DNA from: Epiperipatus broadwayi
Taxonomy: Eukaryota; Onychophora; Udeonychophora; Euonychophora; Peripatidae
Assembly (NCBI GenBank): GCA_028023455.1
Contig: JAQFVV010012441.1
Location: 5,646,492 to 5,710,491, forward strand
Direction: 5' to 3'
Length of the DNA: 64,000 bases
Shown: in pieces, positions 26,940-39,874 of the stretch
How the letters are laid out: each line of letters starts with the position of its first letter
Numbering within the stretch: position 1 is the first letter of the stretch
The notes under the pieces: generated by a model
The model's database searches: none
The model's input: only the letters and a program-made list of their open reading frames with translations
What the model was told of the DNA's origin: nothing
Made by a program: the position numbers and the translations under genes

Positions 26940-27565
26940 AACTCTAGTTGCTACAAGTCAGTATATATCACAGGTTAGTAATTATAAAACATTTTGAGTA
27001 ATATTATTCTTCACTCTTCTTCAGGATAGAGCCTTTGCCTTTTAAATTCAATATGTGAGAATCTAATCAATTTAGCTATATAAAACAACAATAAAAATAA
27101 TACATATAATGGAAATTAATTATTATATACAATCTTTCAATCAGCCAAAATACTTCTGGTTAATTATGTAATCAGTAATCTGCTGATAAATTCAAAAAAC
27201 TTAATGGAAGCAAATAAACATCATCAATACAAATCCCAGAAGTCCGAATTTTAACATTGCAGTATTAATTGTATTCATTTTATTTCTATTTATAAAAATG
27301 ACCTCCTTAATTTTTCTTTTATTATGGTTTCTCTCTTTATGAAGAATCTTAACAATTTTGAGATGACACTTAAAATTATATTTACATGTCCTTTCATGAT
27401 CCAAAAAATTTGAAGCAGTCATTAAATCATTGTTATTTTATTTTTTACATGCTTGTATAACAATTCATGCTCATTTCATCTTTTTTCAATACTGTATCAT
27501 GATTTACCAATATCTGATAACATACACCCTCAAAAATTTGATAAACAACATTATTTTTTTCTTTG
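26940..27565 (-). pseudogene. Penelope-like element 3' part: GIY-YIG endonuclease remnant
   Basis: Minus-strand reading from about 27,560 gives, across frameshifts, IPVKEKNNVVYQIF, IGKS, SIEKR, NEHELLYKHVKN, then LKIVKILHKERNHNKRKIKE and VIFINRNKMNTIN. The VYxI ... IGxS ... EH order matches GIY-YIG endonuclease modules of Penelope-like elements, and the KRKIKEAIxINR block is their usual C-terminus. Left of the frame, 26,940-27,030 reads CCTGAAGAAGAGTGAAG on the minus strand, a 3' untranslated segment. The GIY half is damaged by frameshifts. A related fragment lies at 60,640-60,970. The reverse transcriptase is absent because the RTE sequence abuts at about 27,600. Confidence 0.65.
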
Positions 27566-27908
27566 ACAGGTATGACACTGTTAGAATTATTTACTAACTT
27601 ATTCATCATCAACAACAAATATCAATCCACTGCAGAATGAAGGTCTCTCCAAGTTCAATCTATCTTCTCTGATCTTTAGCTTCTCTTCTCTACATCACTC
27701 CTGTGCAATTTTTTATTTCATCCATCCATCTCACATGTGGTCTCTTTTTGGGTCTTTTGCAATATATTGGAATCCAGTTTAAGATTTTAATTGTCCATCT
27801 ATTAGGATCTCTTCTAGCAATATGTCCAGCCCAATTCCACTTCAGTCTATTAATTTTTTCAATGAGGTCAGTAGCACCTGATTGTTCTTTTACCCATATA
27901 TTGCATTT

Positions 27909-28900
27909 TCAATCTCTTCTTGTTACTCCCAACATGCATCTCTCCATACTTCTTTGAGTGGTCTGAAGTCTGTGTATTGCTCTTCTATTAAGTGTCCAAG
28001 TCTCAGATTCAAAAGTAAGAACCAGTGAAACACATTTATTAAAACCTTCCTTTTCAAACACATAGGCATATTTTATTTTTTTACCAAAAGCACTCCAACC
28101 AAGTTTAATTCTATGATTAATTTCATCCACTATGTTTCCATCTGTATTAATAATCTGACCAAGGTATTTGTAACTGTTAACTTCTTTTAACACATGATAA
28201 TCAATCTTTATTTTTATATTTTGAGAAAATCCATTGAACATTACTTTAGTCTTTTTAACATTTATTTTTAGTTTTACTTTCTTACTTTCATCTGATAACT
28301 CCTGCAACAACTCCTGAAGCTCTAAAGCATTATTTTCAAAAACAACTACATTGTCTGCAAAATCTAAATGACTAAAATAATCTCCATTTACTTTCATTCC
28401 TTTAGCTTCCAATTTTATCCACAAAATACTTCATGCAGCACTGCTGTAAAAAGTTTTGGAGATGAGGAATCACCCTGTCTTACATCCTTCTCAATGTTAG
28501 CTTTCCTAGTATCATTATGTAATCTAATTGTTGCTGTTTCATTTGTATAAATATTCTTCAAAATATAACAATATTCTGGATCTATATCTTGATCATTCAA
28601 TGTTTTAATCACTGAAGAAATGTTTATAGAATCAAAAGCATTTTCATAATCTGCAAATGTAAAGCATAATGGCAACTCATATTCATTTGTTTTTTCTATA
28701 ACTTCTCTCTATACCTGGATATGATCTATTGTACTAAAACCACTTTTAAATCCAGCTTGTTCTCTTGGTTTGTAGAAATACAATGTTCTCTGTAAAGGTG
28801 TTATAATTGTCTTGGTAAAAAGTTTGTATAAAGCTGACAAAAGGCTGATAGGTCTGTAATTTTTAATATCTTTTTTATCACCTTGTTTAAATATTAATAT
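27909..28900 (-). pseudogene. RTE-type reverse transcriptase, broken, mutated active site
   Basis: Minus-strand reading shows the RT blocks in order: NYRPISLLSALYKLFTK near 28,810-28,870, REQAGFKSGFSTIDHIQ near 28,720-28,770, FADYENAFDSI then VRQGDSSSPKLF in the frame 28,675-28,415, and HLDFADNVVVF in the frame 28,424-27,909. The last block is the catalytic F/YADD motif, and the second aspartate reads as asparagine. Downstream, NSYKYLGQIIN, RIKLGWSAFGK and TTQRSMERCMLGVTRRD are the usual C-terminal connection segments of RTE proteins. In living elements this enzyme copies RNA into the nicked chromosome. Frameshifts and the lost aspartate make this copy dead. Confidence 0.85.
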
Positions 28901-30120
28901 TAATACTTCATTCTTTCAATCATCTAGTACATCTTTATCATTTAGAATTTGGTATATAACTTTGCTAAAAAAATTATATTTCTTCACCTGCTTCTATTAA
29001 TATATCAATTATAATTTCATCATTACCTGGAGCATTTCATTTTTTCATAAATTTAATTGCATGTATCACTTCTTCATTTAAAATTCTGCACAATTTGAAA
29101 GATACAATAGATATAGGGGTGTTCTTTATTATTATATAATTCTTGCTAGAAGTTTTCTACCTATTTGAGAATGTCATCTCTCATTTTGATAATAATTTCG
29201 TCTTTGTTTTATTGCAGATATAAATTTCCTATCAATACCAAAATGTTGTTTTACATTCTTGAGACTTTTATTATTTCTTCTACAGCTTTCCTTGCTAGTT
29301 CACAGTTATACCTTCTTATATCATTTTCAACTCTTTTCTGCACCATTTTACAAACTTTCAGGTATTCAATTCTTTTTAATGTATCATTTTTGTGTAACTT
29401 CATATTCTTTCTTTTCTTCATAAATTATCTAGTCTCCATGGAGATTTTATGGATCAATTGCTGCTTTTGGCTACCAGCTATCTTTGTTGCAGTTTTAAAA
29501 GTATATCATTTTTATATTAATTTTATTCAAATCTGAATCATGTTCAATATCTATTAATACTTGAAACCAAATTGTAAGTTCTAATTTAAATTCATTAGAA
29601 TGTTTCTGAAATTTAGGAATATCAACTGTAAATATTGTTTTTCTCAATAATTTTTGTTTCTCTAGTTTTGCATTAACACATATCTTATCTCTTATTAATA
29701 GATGATGACTTCCAGTGTTAAATTTATTAAGAACATTACGATCCTGAAATATCTATTTTCTGTAAGTCAAAATATAATCCAATTCTGCTGTACCTTTATT
29801 TGGATGCTTTCATGTCCATATTCTTTTAACATTTTTGTCAAATATATATATAATATAAAATTTTTCTTTTTCAGCAAACTTTAAAAGTCTATGCCCTCTC
29901 TCATTTCTATTACCATAACCAAAGTTACCTACAGCACTGTCATCTTTCATTTGTTTACCAATTCTAGCTATAAAGTCTGTCATAACAATATTAAAATGTT
30001 GTTTATTCTGATCAAAATCTTTTGTGTATCCATATAAAAATCTTCTACTACTTCATCACTATGAGAATTTGTTGGGCATAAGCCTGAATTATCTGCATTA
30101 GTTATCTGCTATAAAGTTGT

Positions 30121-30351
30121 CTAACTAATTGTGCTACTCTGTCCAATACACCATGAATCTCCACAAATGTTGTTCTTCCACTTTTTGTTTATAATGAATC
30201 TTACTCCCCTTGTATTTCCAATATTTGTGCTTTTATAATAGAATGCATGTTCACTTTTTAAATCATTTGTCTCTTCACCTTTCCTTCTAATTTCACAAAA
30301 TCCAATAATATCCCATTTAATATAAGACAGTTCTTCTTCTAATTCTTGCAA
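30121..30351 (-). pseudogene. RTE-type endonuclease fragment
   Basis: The frame contains YIKWDIIGFCEIRRKGEE, NIGNTRGVRFIINKKWKN and ends at a stop. WDIIGxCExRRKGEE holds the glutamate block that binds metal in RTE exonuclease-endonuclease-phosphatase domains. The remainder of the domain (about 28,900-30,100) is in pieces. It lies upstream of the reverse transcriptase in the same orientation, so both belong to one element. Confidence 0.75.
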
Positions 30352-30540
30352 TCTTCCTTCACTTGAAAGTGATCTGCAGTTGTAAGTACCTAATCATCAA
30401 ATGGCAGCCTGAGTCCATAATCAGGGGATTCTTAGCACCCTTCGCCTTCGACCACCCACTGCTGCCATGGTTGGTGATTTTACAGCCTCTTTGAAATAAG
30501 AGCCATGATTTTTTTTGTCTGTCATGATTGTATATATCTA

Positions 30541-32394
30541 TTGAAAATAATTTATCATTTGCACATACATTCTTTCACCTTATCATGCAACTGAGGAGAA
30601 AGACCATGGTGTTTCTTCATCTTAAACTCAGAAGTAAAAAACCAATAAACTCACCATGCTGGCTAATGTGTGTTGGTGAGCATCCCATCCATGTTCATAT
30701 ATGAATAAATACAGTAATAACAGCTGCAATAACAAAAATGTATGAAGTGGACATTAGGAATTTGCACTGCTCGGTTCCTTTAAGTCCATTTCAAGCCATT
30801 CAAATTATTTAACCCCTCTATAAACAAATTTATAGTATTTTTATGACAGCAAATAAAAACACCATTCTCACACCTTTTGTACATTTTAATAACTTTATTA
30901 TTTTTATTATTGTTACAATATTTTTTTTAATTAATGGACATTTTATTTGTATTATATATATATAATAGTTAATTTGCAACGTAATTAGTATAGATTTGTA
31001 TATTTATTTTAATTTATCTTTCAATGATAAGTTAGTTTTAATATTTCTTGTTTAAATATTTTATTTAGTTCACAGTATTTGACCTATATTATGATATGCC
31101 TGAATATTTAATTAAAGGTGCAGATGCTTGTTAAAAAATTTATTACCTTTGACAAACTTCTTTTAAACTTAATTATGTATAATTATTTACTCCTTTGAAT
31201 ATTCAATATAAAAAAGTATAAAAATCGATCTGGTATTATGAATCTTTCTCTTAAAGATTTTCAAATAAGAAAATTTGGTTTTTACTTAAGGTGTATTTTT
31301 TTAAATAATTGAGATTTAGTTAACAAAAGGCATATCTCTGAAGCTATTTAAATTAAAGTAAATTGAATAATATATTTCTACACTAAGTGAATGAAGTTAC
31401 GTATGAGCCAATGCCAGTATGTTCGTATAAAATATGTATAGTTTAGTAAATTGTGTGTAATTCAGAACTTTAATAATTCATTATTTTATTAATATCACAT
31501 ACATGTCTGATATTAAGGATTAGAATATATACATATATGTGTGCGTTTATATAGCGATCTTGTAGATATTTTGGCACTTGAATGTTATATATTTTTTTCT
31601 CTCTGGGATATAATGTTTTTGCTGAGTTTAACTTTATATGTATTTACTTGTGGATGATTTTGTTTATCCTTCCGTTTAAAGATTTATCTTTCGTGCTTCA
31701 GTTAGAATATCGATACATCATTCGTACTCAGGTTTAAGTGATATTTCCCCATAAATTTATTTTTTAAATTGTAGTCCAGGTTGTTAAGAGGTTTATTATA
31801 TATTTTTTTACTTTTATCATGACGTAGTATCAAATGCATATTGTATTTATGACTGATTATGTAATTGTCTTCGCATTGTCAATATTTACATCCCGTTTAA
31901 TCTGTTTTTAGTATTGTCTATTCTTTTAAGTTAATAAAAAAATAAATGCGCACATCGTAACTTGGCTAACATACATAACTATATAAAAGAATCAGATAGT
32001 CACTATCATTATTGCGGTGATAAATAGTCTTCAGAGGTATTACTGAATTACTAATTTAAGATTTGAATACACATAGAAGTAAAAAATTATAAATAAATAG
32101 ATATAATCAAGTTTTAAAAATGCCTATGAATAGTGTTTTAGCAATTTGAACAATCAATACTTTTTGGATTCTACAACATAAGTAAAATCACATTTGCTTT
32201 CTTTGTTTTTGATGCAAAATTTAAGGATAGAAGTAGTTAAGTATTTGAATCAGTTCGTTAAAGCTCTTCAAATATCTCTAAAGACATTTAAGCAATCTTA
32301 AAAATATAATAATGTTTTTTTTTTTGTTTTTCAAGAAGATAATTTAACTATTAAACATCATATGATCACCATCTCTTATACTAGCACATAATTG
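30541..32394. other. A+T-rich non-coding stretch
   Basis: No gene or clear repeat. 30,541-30,800 is a little less A/T-rich and could be part of the RTE leader or another old repeat. Confidence 0.45.
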
Positions 32395-32684
32395 TTATTA
32401 AACAAGGCAAAATTTTCCATATAGTAGTGCCACTCTGTGCCAACCAGAGTAATCAATGAATTCCAGAAGGCTTGTGCATAAAATCCCTATCTAGTGCCTA
32501 CTCATCCAATATCCCCAGACTAGTTTCCTCACTGACAAAGGCCACAAGTCAGAAACTAGCCTGGGGATATTGGATGAGTAGAAACTATATAGGGATTTTA
32601 TGCACAAGCCTTCTGGCATCCATTGATTACTCTGGTTGTCACAGGGTGGCACTACTGTATGGAGAGTTTTGCCTTGTTTAATAA
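32395..32684. repeat. Fold-back element, family A, copy 2 (best preserved)
   Basis: Inverted arms of about 125 bp start TTATTAAACAAGGCAAAA and end TTTTGCCTTGTTTAATAA. The arms contain GTAATCAATGAATTCCAGAA and its counterpart, and meet around GTTTCCTCACTGACAAAGG. The plus-strand 69-codon frame here is just the arm sequence read through. Confidence 0.85.
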
Positions 32685-32723
32685 TTTAACTATAGCAATG
32701 TGTTTCAAATAACTAAAAATAAA

Positions 32724-33300
32724 TGGCATCATCATCAGCATCATTTTTATCCATAATCGATCCACTGTAAAATGATGGTTCAATCCATCAATCTCTAGCT
32801 ATTCATCAGACCATCATATTTTCTATTTCATGCAACCATCTCACAACTGTTTTTTTTTTCTAAGTTTTTTATAATCTTGCAATCCAGTTTAAGATTTCTA
32901 CTGTCCATCTATTATCATCTTTTCTAGAAATATGTCCAGTCCAACTCTAGTTTAGTTTCTTAATTCTTTCAATGATATGAATAAAAACTGTTTTTCTCTC
33001 TATATATTTCATTTTAGATCACTTCTTATTACTCTCAACATGCATTTCTCCATACTTTGTTGGGTGGTCTGAATTATCTCTTTTGTTTTTCTGTTAAATG
33101 TTCTCATCTTAGATCCCTAAGTAAGAACTGGTAAAAACATTCATTAAAAATCTTTCTTTTCAAATGCATAGGTATATTTTCTTTTAATATTAAGTTATAT
33201 CTATCAAATGCACTCCAACCAAGTTTAATTATATGATTTATTTCATACATTATCAATATTTTTTCTTCTTTTAAGAAAATCCAATGCAAATATAGTTAAA
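32724..33300 (-). pseudogene. RTE-type LINE 3' fragment, 5'-truncated
   Basis: The minus-strand frame 33,289-33,104 reads EINHIIKLGWSAF and IFNECFYQFL, matching EINHRIKLGWSAF in the RTE copy at 27.9-28.4 kb. Further downstream, ATTTTACAGTGGATC near 32,755-32,775 and a GATGATGATG-type tail at about 32,727-32,740 are the family's 3' end. About 580 bp remain, the normal result of incomplete reverse transcription. Confidence 0.75.
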
Positions 33301-35055
33301 ATTAAAATTTAGCTGAACCATTTCAATATGTTATCAACTTTTTGTTTATTAATAAATGCCTATAATATTGTAAAAAAAAATATTATTTATTTTTTGGAAA
33401 ATATTATTAATTTGGGAAAATTAAATCGAGTTGAATTGAGTAATACGTTTCTTGTGCTATCATATTGAAATTGTGCAATATTGCAAAAACTACTACTTTG
33501 AGAGAGAGAAAAAAGATTTTTCTAAGAAAATAGCAGGAGATTAAAGTTTATGATAATATTTCAAAGTAGAATGAAATCAAATAAATATTAGCTACTAATT
33601 TTTATTTGTGTGTGTGTTATTTATTCTTTAAACTATATAATTTAAACAGAAAAAAACAACTGGTTCTAGATATCATAATACTAAACTGTCAGCTTATTAA
33701 TTCCATTTCAAAATCATTAATATAAGTTGAATAATTTTAAGTAATTTGTATTATTTACATAACAATCAAATCAAAACTTTTAGTAGTGCCATCAACCCTC
33801 CTTTTTATTCACATATTTTGTAGCTAAAATATGAGTTAAAATGCTATTAATTGTACTTTTTATTCCTATGAAGTACTATTTTTTGAAAACTTCTAATCAA
33901 TATTTTTAGTTTGGGTTGATACATTGGTTAAATGATAGACTCAGTGAAAACAATTATGTATTTTAGCTCATATGTTTTATTTTTTCATGTTTAAATATTT
34001 TATAAACTTTCAAGCAATTATATTTAGAATTATTTATCATTAAAGAAAGAAAAAAAATTCTACCACTTAAAAAAATATTGTAATTAAAATTTTTAAAAAA
34101 TATATTCTTTACCATTTTGACAAAAGCAATTTAGTTTTACCTAGTATAAACTATTTCCCCTTGTCATAATAAACATTTTAAGAGTTGTATTTTTACAAAT
34201 AAATTGATTTCAAATATAATCTTCTCTTAATGACATTATTTTTGATTTAATAATTTCATAGTTTAAAATCCTTATTGGCCATGTGAATTAAAGGTCTAAA
34301 CTATTGATTGGTCAATTGCAGAATCTGTAGTAAAAATATATTTGTCTTTTAAAATTATACTTTTTTAAGTTTAGTTCCTAAAAAGCAAGTTAATAATTTG
34401 TTAGATTATTAAAGTAAATGAAAGTTTTTTCAAAAATAAATTTTTATTTGTAATTGATAAATAGATATAACATAAAACATAAAATAGAGCCTAACTCATT
34501 GATTTCTTTCCCAATTTACTTTCATTTAAAAATGAATATTTTTTACTAAAATCTGAATTATTCATACATATTTTATGAAAATAAAAATGATGTAAAACAA
34601 TATTCTAAAACATGCATTTTCATTTTGAAAATCAAAACAAGAACAAGTATTCCTTATTGTAGAGAATGAGAAGCAACCAAACAGCACCTTAGAAGGCAGA
34701 CTTTTTGGTACTTGAGTATTATTCTTGCAACTTAGAAAATATAGGATGACTTTTCACATACATGAAAAAGGCCTTATCTTGCAATCATTAAATAAATCTG
34801 TTTTTTTTTTCCATTGAAAAATGTGTTTTTGAACTTGCACAAAATGTGTTTTAAAACGTGTCAACCAAACCTATTATATACATACATTTTTAGAGTTTAT
34901 TCATTCAAAAGTTTGTTGTTTACATTTTAAAATTATTTGTTTTTATTGTGAATTTGTTTTATCATTTTAAATTCAACTTCATTATTTATTTTCACTTTTT
35001 TTTTAATTTTAACTTTGTTATTGACTCATGCATTTATTGAATCTTTGTCGAAAAA
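33301..35055. other. A+T-rich non-coding stretch with one MITE trace
   Basis: At about 34,705-34,755 the string GGTACTTGAGTATTATTCTT, followed by GACTTTTCACATACATG, matches one arm of the inverted-repeat element at 35,821-35,994. The rest is featureless. Confidence 0.5.
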
Positions 35056-35057
35056 CC

Positions 35058-35240
35058 ATCTGATCAAAGTGTTGCAATTTACAGTTATGTTTCTATTTAC
35101 TAATTGAATTAATACATTAACATTGTTATTACTGCTGTTATTTTTTTGTTATCTGATCAAAGTGCTGCAATTTACAGGTTTTTTCTTTACTAAGTGAATA
35201 AATATTGTGACTTTGCTATTATTGCTGTTTCCTTTTTATT
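35058..35240 (+). repeat. Two-copy tandem repeat, period 93 bp
   Basis: ATCTGATCAAAGTGTTGCAA at 35,058 recurs as ATCTGATCAAAGTGCTGCAA at 35,151, and both copies end with TTATTACTGCTGTTA-like sequence. Confidence 0.75.
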
Positions 35241-35820
35241 TATTTTTTTTGGATGTCACCCATTTCAAAAAAGAAATTGCCATTTGTTTATTCCAAAAGT
35301 TAGAATGCTTGGCAAAATTCCTTTTACAGCATGTGATGTGCAATCACATGTTCTACAACCATTTTGGAAAAGGAGGAAGGGCGGGGAGGGAGGATTTCTC
35401 ATGACAATCACCATTTTGTATGCAAGAATTCCATTCCAAGATTTCAACTACACCATATTTTCTATTTCAGATTTCAGTAACTAGTTGTGTATGTATAATG
35501 TTTTGTTATGTGAATTTTAAAAACTATTTGTACAAATGTCTTATTCTTTATTGAAAGTCAATAAACTGAATTTAGTATAAAAGCAACTGCCGTCTGCTTA
35601 AGTGTATATTTCATAGAATATTTTCTGTTTTACTTTTAGAAATATATATTTCTGTTGGATTATTTCTGTGCAGAATCATGTATGGCTTCATTTCTACATA
35701 TTTTTTTGAAATTGATCAAATTAAGTGGCAAAAGTTTGTCATTTGCATAGATTATTTCATAGAAGAATATGTATATCTCATATAATATTTACTTTTTTTT
35801 AATTTGTCTAAAACTATTAT
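35241..35820. other. Mixed non-coding stretch
   Basis: 35,250-35,460 is less A/T-rich (for example GGAAGGGCGGGGAGGGAGGA near 35,375) and open in several frames on both strands. No family is recognised and the frames contradict each other. Confidence 0.35.
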
Positions 35821-35994
35821 GTACTATTCCTGCAACCAAGAAAAAATGGGGGGGGACTTTCCAAATTTTATCAAAGCATTGCTAACTTTGTAATGTTTGA
35901 TGTTGCCAAAATAATATTAAAAAGTTAGCAGTGTTTTGATATGAATGTGAAAAGTCCTCCTATCTTTCTTGGTTGCAGGAATAATACCCAAGTA
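35821..35994. repeat. Small inverted-repeat element (MITE-like)
   Basis: The left arm starts GTACTATTCCTGCAACCAAG and the right arm ends CTTGGTTGCAGGAATAATAC, then CCAAGTAC. Both arms hold a GGACTTT stretch and GCTAAC near the centre. A single arm recurs at 34,705-34,755. Confidence 0.7.
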
Positions 35995-38900
35995 CAAACT
36001 TTTTTTATTGTTATAACTTTAATTTAAATAATATTGATTTTAGTTGTAAAATAATTTAAAGGGGGCAGCATCATACCGTACATTTTTCTTAATAAAATAA
36101 GCATAAAACCGGCAAAATAATGTAGAAATTAGTGGTTTGACAGCAAGTTAAAGTGGACAGTGGTTATCATCAGTTCATTTATGATCAGAGAAAACAAAGA
36201 AAAAGCTTAATAAATATTTTGCAAAAATATTGCATTATAACCTTTAATGTGTGAACAAATTACTGAAAATTACAATTTTTCCTTACAAATGTAAATTAGC
36301 TGGTTGACCTCAGAATAAAATACTCTTCCAATCACAAATTCTTACTTCCATTGACTTCTGGGTCACCTCACTCATAACATTCTCTTGCTAATAGAGTGTT
36401 GTCAATTATGCAAAAGATCTATATAATACTAACGTCATAAGATTTTTTCATTTAATACATTCAAATTATTATTGCATAAACAATGAATTGCAGACTATGT
36501 TGTAACACTATAGAAAGGTGTAAAATAACATAAACAGGTATAATAATCCCAGGATCAATGTAGTGCCAAAACAATTTTTTTTCTAAACTGTCACTGCTTT
36601 CTTTACAAACATTTTAAAGAAATATGACACATTCTGTATATTTTTTTGGAAAATACCATTTTATATTTAAAAAAAAAAAACACAAATCTGTGATAAGTTT
36701 ACTTATATATTGTAACACGATAAAAATGAGGTTGATGAAACCTTTGTTATAGCTCTGCAGATATAGGTGGCTTCTGAAACATAATGAAAATGAGCCATGA
36801 AAGAATGGTCCAGGTTTAATAACTTCCCATCAATTGTGCATCCACAATTGTAATAGAATAAAATTGCAACCTAATTGTTAATCATCACTTATAACAAATT
36901 GGAAATGAAAAACAACAATGACAGAACAATACTGTCTTATAAATAAGAATATTTTTATATTAGGTAAACTATTTGTGAAAGAATTAAATGATGACAAATG
37001 ATGAGGGAGATAAATTTTATTATTTCTCATGAATTGAGACATTGTTTACAAATGATATAAACCTATCCTAAATGTTAAATTCTATTTATAACTGATAAAA
37101 TACTTAATGAATTAATAACAATAATGATCTTAATATACTCTGCCAATTCAGAAGCTATTTGTAAGAAAATGAAAATGATAAGATTAAGAAATGAAAACTT
37201 TAATATAACTTGCAAATTAATCCAATTGTAATTAATTAAAATATAATCCAAAAGTTGATCGCTGAAGGTACATGAATAAAATGAAAACAATGCTAATAAA
37301 AATGAAAATAAAGACAATACTAACAAAGTAATATCTTAAAATCGTTATATGCCCTGATTAAATAAAACAATTATAATGAAATGACATATTTAAGAAAGAT
37401 AAGAGATCTAGCTAACCTACAAATTTATGTAGATTAATTATATTCTTAATAAAATATATAAAATTTTCTCTTTTAAATTTTAGTAAGATCATAATCTCAT
37501 ATTGTAATAAAATTAAATATCTCAATATTAAATTATAATAAATTACAACACACACGATCGATTAATTTAGTACATATCATCATCTTCCCCAACTCATAAT
37601 AATATAAAATCAATCCTTTAAATAAACTTAAAATTTATGATATCCAATCATGACAACATGAATACTATTAACAAATCACTGCTACTTATCTTTGAAACCG
37701 ATAAAGCTAAATTGCCAAACTTTAAATCACAATTACCTTAATATTTGTAATATTAATAATAATCTATTATAATCAAATGTCAATATCAAAACTTAATATT
37801 TAAATTAAAATTACGGCTGTTAAATGTAATTGAAGTAAATCATTTTATTTAATGAATTTCAAATATCAATTTCGATATATACTATTACCAGATTTATAAT
37901 ATAATAATATTACCATCTTTATAACTAAATACTAACTTGATATAATATTCACCCAATAAATAATAATTTAAAGGAATATGAAAGCATCCAATTATGATTG
38001 CCTCTATTTATCTTAAATAGTTCCTTATATTTATACTTTATAAATTATCGAATCAGTTCAGATGTAAATTTCTATCCCAATATAATTGTTACATACAATG
38101 AATAAAATAATTATAATAAAGTTATAATTTCTTATTAAATAGCTAATAATTACAAATCAAGTAATTTGTTATCGTATAAAATATCTAATCAAATGATAAT
38201 AGATTAAATTTAATACTAAGAAAATTATATGTGATTCTATAAACACTAATCCTATAGTTTAATTTTCAGACTGATATATGATTACATATAATAAATTATG
38301 TGGTGTATGTCAGTATAGTAATATTATATTGTCAAAATATTATTAGCCAATAGATTTATCTTAGAAAATTGAATGCCAACTAAGCAAGTTTATTTGTTTT
38401 AAATGAATTTAAAGTTTATTAGCAGTAAATAAATATGCAAGATTTAAAAAAGCATTTGAAATATATATAATCTAATTAATTATTATGAGATATATATTTT
38501 CTGAAATGAAATCTGTTTAATAAAATAGATTGTATGTAAAAATTCATCTAAAAATGTTTAATCTATAATATGTCTACCTATGTGATATGAGATGTGTTAC
38601 GGAACATATGCACTCTTGAAATACAAGAACGTTAATGACATTTCTAACCTTTATAATAAATAATTAATTGAAATAAACTATTATAATCACAAGTCTTCAA
38701 TTTTTACCCATTGTTCTAAATAAAATACCAATGAATGGTTGTTATGATATTGTTCTTTAGATTCGCGACATTTATTACTTACATATTCCAACATAATCAA
38801 CAACCAAGGGATAACAGAATAATATTGAAGTTTGAAATATACATTTAAATTTAGATTGCTTAATAATCGTATATTCCATTCATATAAAATAAATGATTAT

Positions 38901-39872
38901 TTAACTTAAAGTATAATAACTTATTATATTAATAAATATACATTTATATACATAGGTAAAAAAAATAATGACATATTTTAGCATATAACCTGACTAATCA
39001 TCCTCCAAAATGATTCTTTCAATATAATATCATAATTCCAATATCTTTTTCTCGAATTATAATTAGGTTGGTATTTTATTATTCCAAATAAAGTAGAGAT
39101 ATCATGGAAAGTTATACAATACCAAACATATTTTATTAATTTTGATATAAGTTATAAGGTATTTGATACTATGAGATATTATGACTGAACAAATTCTGGG
39201 TTCTACCCATGATGATACAATGCAAAATAAATCAATTTAAATTTTGAGTTGAAATAACTCATCAATATCTCTAAAATATATCTGCAGATGAAAATAATCA
39301 TTGTATATATGTTCTGTTGTTAGCTTTTATTTTCCATTATTAAAATATAAGCTATATCCATTTTTAGTTAAAAAGTATTCAAAACAATTTTGAATGCAAT
39401 GGATTACTCTTCATTCCTTTAGTAAATTCCTGTGGCTTTATCAAATCCTCAATAAATCTGTCCAGTTTTCTGGTCAAATATTTTTCTTTTCAACCTATCA
39501 TTTTATATAATTAATAAGCAAATATTTTTTAATAATTGTGTGAAAAAACTTAGATTTGCTTCTATTAAAGTCAGGATGTAAGAGAGCAAGTTCAAACCAT
39601 TTATTACCTTTTCAATTGACATCTTAAAAACCAAGGTAATTGTCTTTTGGAACACTAATGTTAAATTTATCCAGTATTACCAAAGTAAAATTTTATTACA
39701 CAACAATAATAACAAAGAAAAAAATATTTCAAAATTATTACATATAATAAATATTATTTTCATTTTAAAAATACAAATAATAATATTTTAATTCAATACA
39801 AACTAAACTAATTTATACTGTATTTTTACCATACTATGCTGGAAATATATATTCTATACATATCTCCTAATA
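35995..39872. other. Very A+T-rich non-coding stretch
   Basis: Nearly 4 kb without a supported gene, tRNA or clear repeat. Open frames are short and have random composition. It does not look mitochondrial: no recognisable coding block or tRNA was seen. Confidence 0.5.
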
Positions 39873-39874
39873 TA

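Larger units (their letters stand above)
27600..30540 (-). mobile_element. RTE/BovB-type LINE, nearly full length, inactive
   Basis: The order on the minus strand is endonuclease (30,351-30,121), degenerate middle, reverse transcriptase (about 28,900-27,909), and a 3' tail ending with a GATGATGAATAAG-like string near 27,595-27,610. The short TGATGA-type tail and the endonuclease wording are typical of RTE-class elements. The 5' end is not defined; less A/T-rich sequence continues to about 30,500. Several frameshifts and stops separate the domains. Confidence 0.75.

Noticed and set aside
32472-32681. Plus-strand 69-codon frame
   Set aside because: It lies within the arms of fold-back family A; the same arms occur elsewhere without the frame.
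36600-39870. Mitochondrial insertion (very A+T-rich block)
   Set aside because: No mitochondrial protein block, rRNA or tRNA cloverleaf was recognised.
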